A model generated the notes under the pieces. It did not search any database and was not told the origin of the DNA. It saw nothing but the letters and a program-made list of their open reading frames with translations. 64,000 nt of DNA from assembly GCA_948099385.1 (NCBI GenBank), contig CANUEZ040000179.1, positions 12,798,501-12,862,500 of the forward strand, in the 5' to 3' direction. This document shows, piece after piece, positions 59,361-64,000 of the stretch (positions are counted from its first letter, which is position 1; each line of letters starts with the position of its first letter). This DNA comes from Fasciola hepatica. Lineage: Eukaryota > Platyhelminthes > Trematoda > Plagiorchiida > Fasciolidae. A program made the translations under genes and the position numbers.

Positions 59361-60223
59361 AACTTATATTTCACCATAGAAACAGATTCAGACAATGCAA
59401 TCACCTTCCTTGAAGTTCGGATGAGTCGCCATGAAGGCGGCTCAATCAGCCTGTTAGTACACTGAAAGGCGACGTGGAATGGGCATTACGTTCACTTCCA
59501 CAGCTTTGTGTCTCTAAAGATTAAGAAGAACCCAGTTCGATGTCTCGTAAACAGGACAAGAAAAATATGCTCGGAGAAAACCGTTGAAGAAGAATTGCAA
59601 ACGATGCGAACAACCTTCATCCAAAACGGCTACCCAGATCGGCTAGTTGAGAGAATGGTGCGAATTAAAGTGGAAACTTAATGGAAGTCTAGGGTGGAAA
59701 AAAAGCGATATACATTTCTTTACCACTCAAAGGTGATAAGTTGGCAGAGACGGTGCATAGAAGATTGTCAGGGACAATCAGCAAAATTTTCTACGCAGCT
59801 AAGTTCCGGGTTTTGTTCGAATCCCGGCCGGTAGAGCTTTTGCTGTTGAAAGACAGTGAGCCTGATTCTGCAGTCTCATTCTGTGTCAAATCATTCACTT
59901 GTTCCGGTGGAACAACGTATATCGGCCGCACGACCAGGCGTCTGTCTGAACGCATCAGCGAACACCACCCTGCACGGTTAAACACTGGAGCAGTTAAATC
60001 ACTCACTGGCGCTGTCGTTTCACACTTTGCTCAGACTAACCACACAGTAAACGTGGCTGAGGCCTTCGGTGCGCTGTATAAGGTTCGGGGTCGGCAATCA
60101 AGACCAGCACAATGCCGTATACTAGTCACAGCTGAGGCTGTCAGCACCAGCCTCCACCATCTCCCTTTGTGTGCTCAAAAACAATTTTCGCTGGCCCTTC
60201 CTCCCCCCTACAACAGGCCATAG
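59361..60223 (+). mobile_element. Penelope-like retroelement, RT thumb and GIY-YIG endonuclease, 5'-truncated
   Basis: The first frame (59361-59682) reads NLYFTIETDSDNAITFLEVR, then a TGA at 59463, TWNGHYVHFHSFVSLKIKKN and GYPDRLVERM, the RT C-terminal region. A frameshift near 59690 leads to ISLPLKGDKLAETVHRRLSG (a conserved Penelope linker) and the endonuclease GGTTYIGRTTRRLSERISEH (catalytic Arg at 59927), open to TAG at 60223. The endonuclease part has no internal stop. The final codons lie in the right inverted repeat. Penelope elements typically carry terminal repeats in direct or inverted orientation, as here. Confidence 0.88.
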
Positions 60224-60680
60224 ACTAGATGAAAACTGACAAAACACGAGAAGAACAATACACAACAGGTCTTGGTTTGATCATGGCTTACCACTGTTTT
60301 CTCGCCACCCCCCCCCCCTCCCTTTTCTTTGTCCATATTATTTTTATCACCTCCTACTTATCTAATTGGTTCCATCCTCTAACTTATCGTAGTATTCACA
60401 GAAAGTATTGTTGATACGAGGATCCTGAATCTTATGCTATAGAAAATTCACTTGCATTTTTCACGTCGAAAAGTCAGACGCCGAGAGATGGAAGAGTGGT
60501 TCGCGCACCACCGATTATTCACTCGCGTTATTCATACGCGACTGTCCGGACCGCGACAGTTCCGCTGGTAGAGCATCTGCCAGGTATGCGGAGGGTAGCT
60601 GGTTCTATTCTAGCTCGCGACTCATCGTAATATATTGTGATGTAACGGCATGATTAACAGTCACTGAAAACGAGCTTGTT
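60189..60680. repeat. Right inverted repeat, split by a nested SINE
   Basis: This is the reverse complement of 59010-59262 in two pieces, 60189-60391 and 60630-60680. The insertion between them is a SINE, and ATCGTA is duplicated at its edges. Confidence 0.88.
60392..60623 (+). repeat. Nested tRNA-derived SINE with ATCGTA target-site duplication
   Basis: Head GATCCTGAATCTTATGCTAT, the AATTCACTTGCATTTTTCAC and AAAAGTCAGACG modules, GATTATTCACTCGCGTTATT, then a tRNA-like core GGACCGCGACAGTTCCGCTG, GTAGAGCATCTGCC, TATGCGGAGGGT. Related material is at 8.34-8.75 and 40.34-40.44 kb. ATCGTA flanks it at 60386-60391 and 60624-60629. The empty-site sequence is preserved in the left arm (RC of 59010-59262), which confirms the insertion. 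Confidence 0.88.
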
Positions 60681-60965
60681 CGCCAAAAGGTTTCCACAAA
60701 CGTGTTCATTGGGAATTTTCCGACGACATCTGCTTATCTTATAAATAACCGCAGCTTTTATTGCAGTGAACTAATGCTTCATTTCCGTTCATTCTAGTCG
60801 CGTAATGGACGAACAAAATGAACGGAATGCAGTTGGATGAAGAGTTTTCAATACCTCAAACATGTTACTTTGGTGCGACCATATCACAAGCAACATGGAA
60901 ATCAATCGTCAGTGGACACTAGGGTTTACCGCATGATCGGGTGATAAAATTCGAAGGCTGTTTTA

Positions 60966-61105
60966 GTGGCCTCTCAACTCAGACGCTACAGCACACGCGG
61001 TACTAAGGCATGGGTGGCATCCATGCGTGGGTTCAAATCCTGCCGATATCAACGACCTTTGACATCTTGACTGAAGTTTGTCAAATCTGCTAAACCCCCA
61101 GCATA
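60966..61105 (+). repeat. tRNA-derived SINE, GTACTAAAGCGAGG family, diverged copy
   Basis: GTGGCCTCTCAACTCAGACG, CACACGCGGTACTAAGGC, B box GGGTTCAAATCC and the tail AACGACCTTTGACATC match the family at 8.94 and 47.3 kb. The body ends with TGTCAAATCTGCTAAACC. Confidence 0.75.
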
Positions 61106-61109
61106 TGAG

Positions 61110-62060
61110 TGCTTACTCTTAATCATGTAACAAATCAGTCTGACCGCGACCGACATATGCTATGGAGGAATATCAGGAAATATAATTTGGATGCTCTCAC
61201 AGTTGGTAATGACTCTGCAATGAATTTAATTTTGTGCTTCTCATTTATTTGGTTCTCATTGCCTCACCATGGCTTGGCAATAATCGCAACTTGGTGCAGC
61301 ACGTGAGTCACCGTGGGGTGCGAGATGATTGGACCAGCCAAACCCAGTGTCTACTAGAATTGCATTTGTCTGAAAGGTCTTATCGCCACTGCTACCACTG
61401 GATGTCTAACAAATCCCAGGCTAATGTGTGTCATGCTGGTGGTAATTGTGATTGTGTCACCTTCAACCTGGTGTCCATTTGACTCCAAAAGAATAGCAAC
61501 GGTACTGTTTGTGATGTTTTCATTAGAGAGATCAGGGTTTACGCCCTAGATTAAGAACCATTGGTACTGTTTTGCTGTGCTAACGCTCGGGCAACTACCT
61601 TGAATAAAGGATTTTTTACTGTACACAAGTGGAGAGTGCTTTAAAAAGCTCGGCGAAAGCCTGAACCTGACGTCACTCTTTATGTTGACCATCTGGAGTT
61701 CGTTAAATCTTCGATTACCTAAGGTGCTGTATCGAAGCTTGTGGACATCAATGAAAGGATCTTGGACAGCAGAAGTAAAAAATAGTTTTTTATTCAACGC
61801 CATGTCTTCCTTTGCTGTTTCCAGTTAGTGCATAAACAATTTACGGTGCTAAGTGTTATATCTATACGTCTGAGAAACCTAATCTCTACGATCTGATGAC
61901 GCTGTTATGGTTCTCCTTGTTCAGTGCACAATACCTCCAAAATATTTCTCGTATCTTGATGAAACATTATGTGATTAATCTCGAGGTACTTGGTCGTGTC
62001 TGGCTCTTTTATTACGTGCTTGCGTATGAATGCAGTGGAACAGGTATGCTCTGTAAAATC
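61110..62060. other. No supported gene
   Basis: Short frames only; none has family likeness. Confidence 0.4.
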
Positions 62061-62062
62061 GA

Positions 62063-62275
62063 AGATCAACTGCACTATCATAAATAGTCAGTAACCAGAT
62101 CCTGAGACTTCGAGTGGTGAAGAACCACGTAAGGTCCCAATAAGTCAGGAGTGGTAGCGAGCGGACAGATAGAAAATCACTTTGTATGAGTAAATTGATT
62201 GGTGATGGCGGGTATTCGAATCTCTGACCTCCGAGGTGGTAAGCAAACCCTCTAGACCACTCGACCACCCCGGGT
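62063..62275 (-). repeat. tRNA-derived SINE, family with GGAGGTC arm, copy 2
   Basis: On the minus strand the core reads GGGGTGGTCGAGTGGTCTAG, ACCACCTCGGAGGTCAGAGA and B box GATTCGAATACC. The body continues CTTACGTGGTTCTTCACCAC, TCGAAGTCTCAGGATCTGG and TTGCAGT/GCAGTTGATC, parallel to 52023-52235. This copy is younger-looking than the 52-kb one in its tRNA region. Confidence 0.78.
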
Positions 62276-62279
62276 TGAA

Positions 62280-63390
62280 CGAGGGCGGCCGTGCACGGCT
62301 GTGTACCTAATCTGGTTTTCTGACGTGTTTAGAGTATTCATCTTTCTCATCTACCTCATTCTGGGCTATTTGAGCTCGAGATACGTGCGTGAAAGAAGCA
62401 ACGCGACCGTCATACAAGGATCTAGCGTAGAGATATGAAAAGGCTAGTAGCAGTACTGACCTAATATAATGATTCCTTTTCTCTTCTTATAGGGCCTAGC
62501 AGAAAAGAGTTATCGATTTTTATAAAAGTCATTGAACATGACAAAGAAACGAATTCAGTGGGATGAATGCCATGAACCATACCTTTTTATGTTTCCGTAT
62601 TCTAATGCTATATTGCTGACTCCATGTGTGTCACCAGGCCAGTTTTACAAAATCAAGTCCATATAATGGCGCCACTGAGTGTTTGGTGCACCCATTCATG
62701 ATGTTCTCGTACAAAATATTCCATTGAACGCATTGTTTAAATAAGGATGTATTTTGGCGTGGACCTCTTATCTTTAAGGAGACCCTCTGTGTTGTGTCTT
62801 ACTGGTTCTGATGAAGTGGTTACTTTGCTCGGCAGTTTCAAAAACAAATGTTGTCACTCTCGGGAGCAAGAAATAAGTTTTGCAATGAAGAAGTTATGCT
62901 TTACTAATGTAAAGAAGGTCCTACATTTTCCTATTGTATTTTCATCCCAGTTAGTTTGAAGGCATTTCGAGCACTAAGGCACAGCTCATAAAATGCTCCT
63001 GCTTAGGGCCTTCTTTGTTCACCCGTTCCGTTTTTAAAAGAGGTGTTGATGTGATGTCCTTCGCTCTTCCTGCGTGCGCGCTTTTCAAAACATGATGAGC
63101 CATAAGCTACTTTATCGATCCATCTCGGCTCTTCAACCGCTCATCGTGCTGACCTGTTTCACGCACGCGCGTGAGCTAGAACAGACGAGCCTATATGCAC
63201 ATTTATGTGTGCCGTTCTGCGTGTGTTCGTGTGTGTGTGAGAGAGAATAAATGATTAATCCAGAAAGCCAATCCATGTTCGCCGTTCTTTAGATGCCACC
63301 TATCTGGCCGATTATCAGCATCAGTTTTGCTCATTCTGAGTAGAAATTTTTGTGAAGGATCATCTTTTCCTGATCTCTTCAGTCGGATAC
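62280..63390. other. Upstream region of the right-edge gene
   Basis: No coding exon is recognised. A GT/GA-rich patch at 63215-63246 lies about 150 bases upstream of the probable start codon. A TTTTAAAA at 63034 is the only TATA-like motif noticed and is weak evidence for a promoter. Confidence 0.3.
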
Positions 63391-63391
63391 G

Positions 63392-64000
63392 ATGTGGTCT
63401 CACGCCTTCTGGTTCCTCTGTCTGTTGGTCGTGTACAACGAAGCGGGTAAGCAAAACTCAAACGATGATTGCCTCAACTAATTTGCAATGCTTCTCACTA
63501 ACAGTTTTACGAATTATGGCTTTTTAACACCGGCCGTTTGTGAGTTTAAGCCAAGTGATTTGAAGACATATAATCATTCTAAGTTGAATAAAGGCATATT
63601 TTTATGTAAGTGAATACGTGAAGGTGACCATATTAGATGATCGTCTCGAAACGCCAGACACCTAGGGAAACTAGAGTCGCTTACCAAGCAAGCCTTGACC
63701 AAAATAGGTGTCCATAAATGTTAGTCTGTGTGACCATTGACACGTAAATGGAATGAACCCTACCATGATCAGCTGTCATCTAGGTGAAAGTGTCAAGTTT
63801 GTCAAAACTGCTATCACTTCCAAAAACTTTTTTATTGTAAGTTGAAGTGAGAGGATTCCACAAATTGTCAAGTGATATGGCACAACTACATGACAAAAAA
63901 CCTAGTGTAAGTTCATGTACTACTTGCAAGTTCAGCTATGGTACTGTTGAAAACTGTGAAAGACCTGATTGTGAAAAACCAAGACTTCATGCTCCATCGG
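63392..64000 (+). CDS. Probable secreted or membrane protein gene, 5' part (two exons, runs off the edge)
   Basis: Exon 1 (63392-63446) starts ATG and encodes MWSHAFWFLCLLVVYNEA, a typical signal peptide. It ends at a consensus donor G|GTAAGC after one base of the next codon. The intron 63447-63841 ends in ACTTTTTTATTGTAAG. Exon 2 begins TT, so the split codon becomes GTT (Val), and its frame is the one that stays open for 53 codons to the window edge. It reads VEVRGFHKLSSDMAQLHDKK, then a Cys-rich part SCTTCKFSYGTVENCERPDC. The four cysteines (C-x2-C-x10-C-x5-C in that stretch) suggest disulphides in an extracellular domain. An alternative donor CCTAGT|GTAAGT lies inside exon 2 at 63906/63907. 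I do not recognise the family. Confidence 0.62.

Noticed and set aside
63203..63454. Minus-strand frame of 83 codons, charged and protein-like
   Set aside because: It is antisense to the signal-peptide exon at 63392-63446, and its other half covers the GT/GA-rich patch. The plus-strand model has matched splice phase, so this is treated as a shadow.

Overview
This is eukaryotic nuclear DNA: AT-leaning, with no operons, no long open frames, abundant simple repeats, and many decayed retroelements with frameshifts and stops. The element types suggest a flatworm, most likely a digenean trematode: tRNA-derived short elements, a short element carrying a hammerhead ribozyme beside a tRNA-like promoter (as in the schistosome Sm-alpha family), Penelope-like elements with a GIY-YIG domain, and Ty3/Gypsy and CR1/Jockey-type remnants. 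The assignment is an inference. No host protein was recognised by family.

Layout. 0-8.3 kb: mostly featureless, with two tRNA-derived SINE relics (3.1 and 4.75 kb) and a TCA-rich low-complexity tract (7.6 kb). 8.3-9.8 kb: SINE mosaics, then a ribozyme element folded into a perfect 32-bp inverted repeat. 11.6-12.1 kb: two SINE copies head to head. 15.2 kb: a gag-like minus-strand frame. 17.1-19.1 kb: Ty3/Gypsy gag zinc knuckles, a tRNA-like insertion, a Ty3/Gypsy integrase fragment and a Penelope GIY-YIG fragment. 20.7 kb: an AT array. 28-30 kb: minus-strand signal-peptide-like frames. 31.7-32.2 kb: the most complete ribozyme element, with a decayed ribozyme. 38.5 kb: an exon-like minus-strand frame. 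41.6-41.9 kb: an old plus-strand ribozyme element. 45.8-46.2 kb: a gag fragment on the minus strand. 47.1-47.4 kb: head-to-head SINEs. 48.96-49.6 kb: a ribozyme element with a well-preserved core but an inverted 5' half, inside a large AT-flanked palindrome. 52.0 and 62.1 kb: two copies of one SINE family. 56.6-58.1 kb: Penelope RT and CR1/Jockey RT relics. 58.5-60.7 kb: a Penelope RT/endonuclease flanked by about 250-bp inverted repeats, one of them split by a nested SINE with its target-site duplication. 63.39 kb to the edge: the start of a probable host gene, with a signal-peptide exon, a GT-AG intron and a Cys-rich exon in matching phase.

The most interesting system is the ribozyme element. 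It has four copies (9.6, 31.7, 41.8 and 49.1 kb). Three preserve a unit of tRNA-like Pol III promoter followed by a type I hammerhead; the 9.6-kb copy keeps only the ribozyme and 3' end. Two sites join the unit's 3' end to its own 5' end, as expected if the copied RNA was multimeric or circular. That is the hallmark of retrozymes. All three copies with a readable stem II carry an unusual U-U pair at its base, so activity needs testing.
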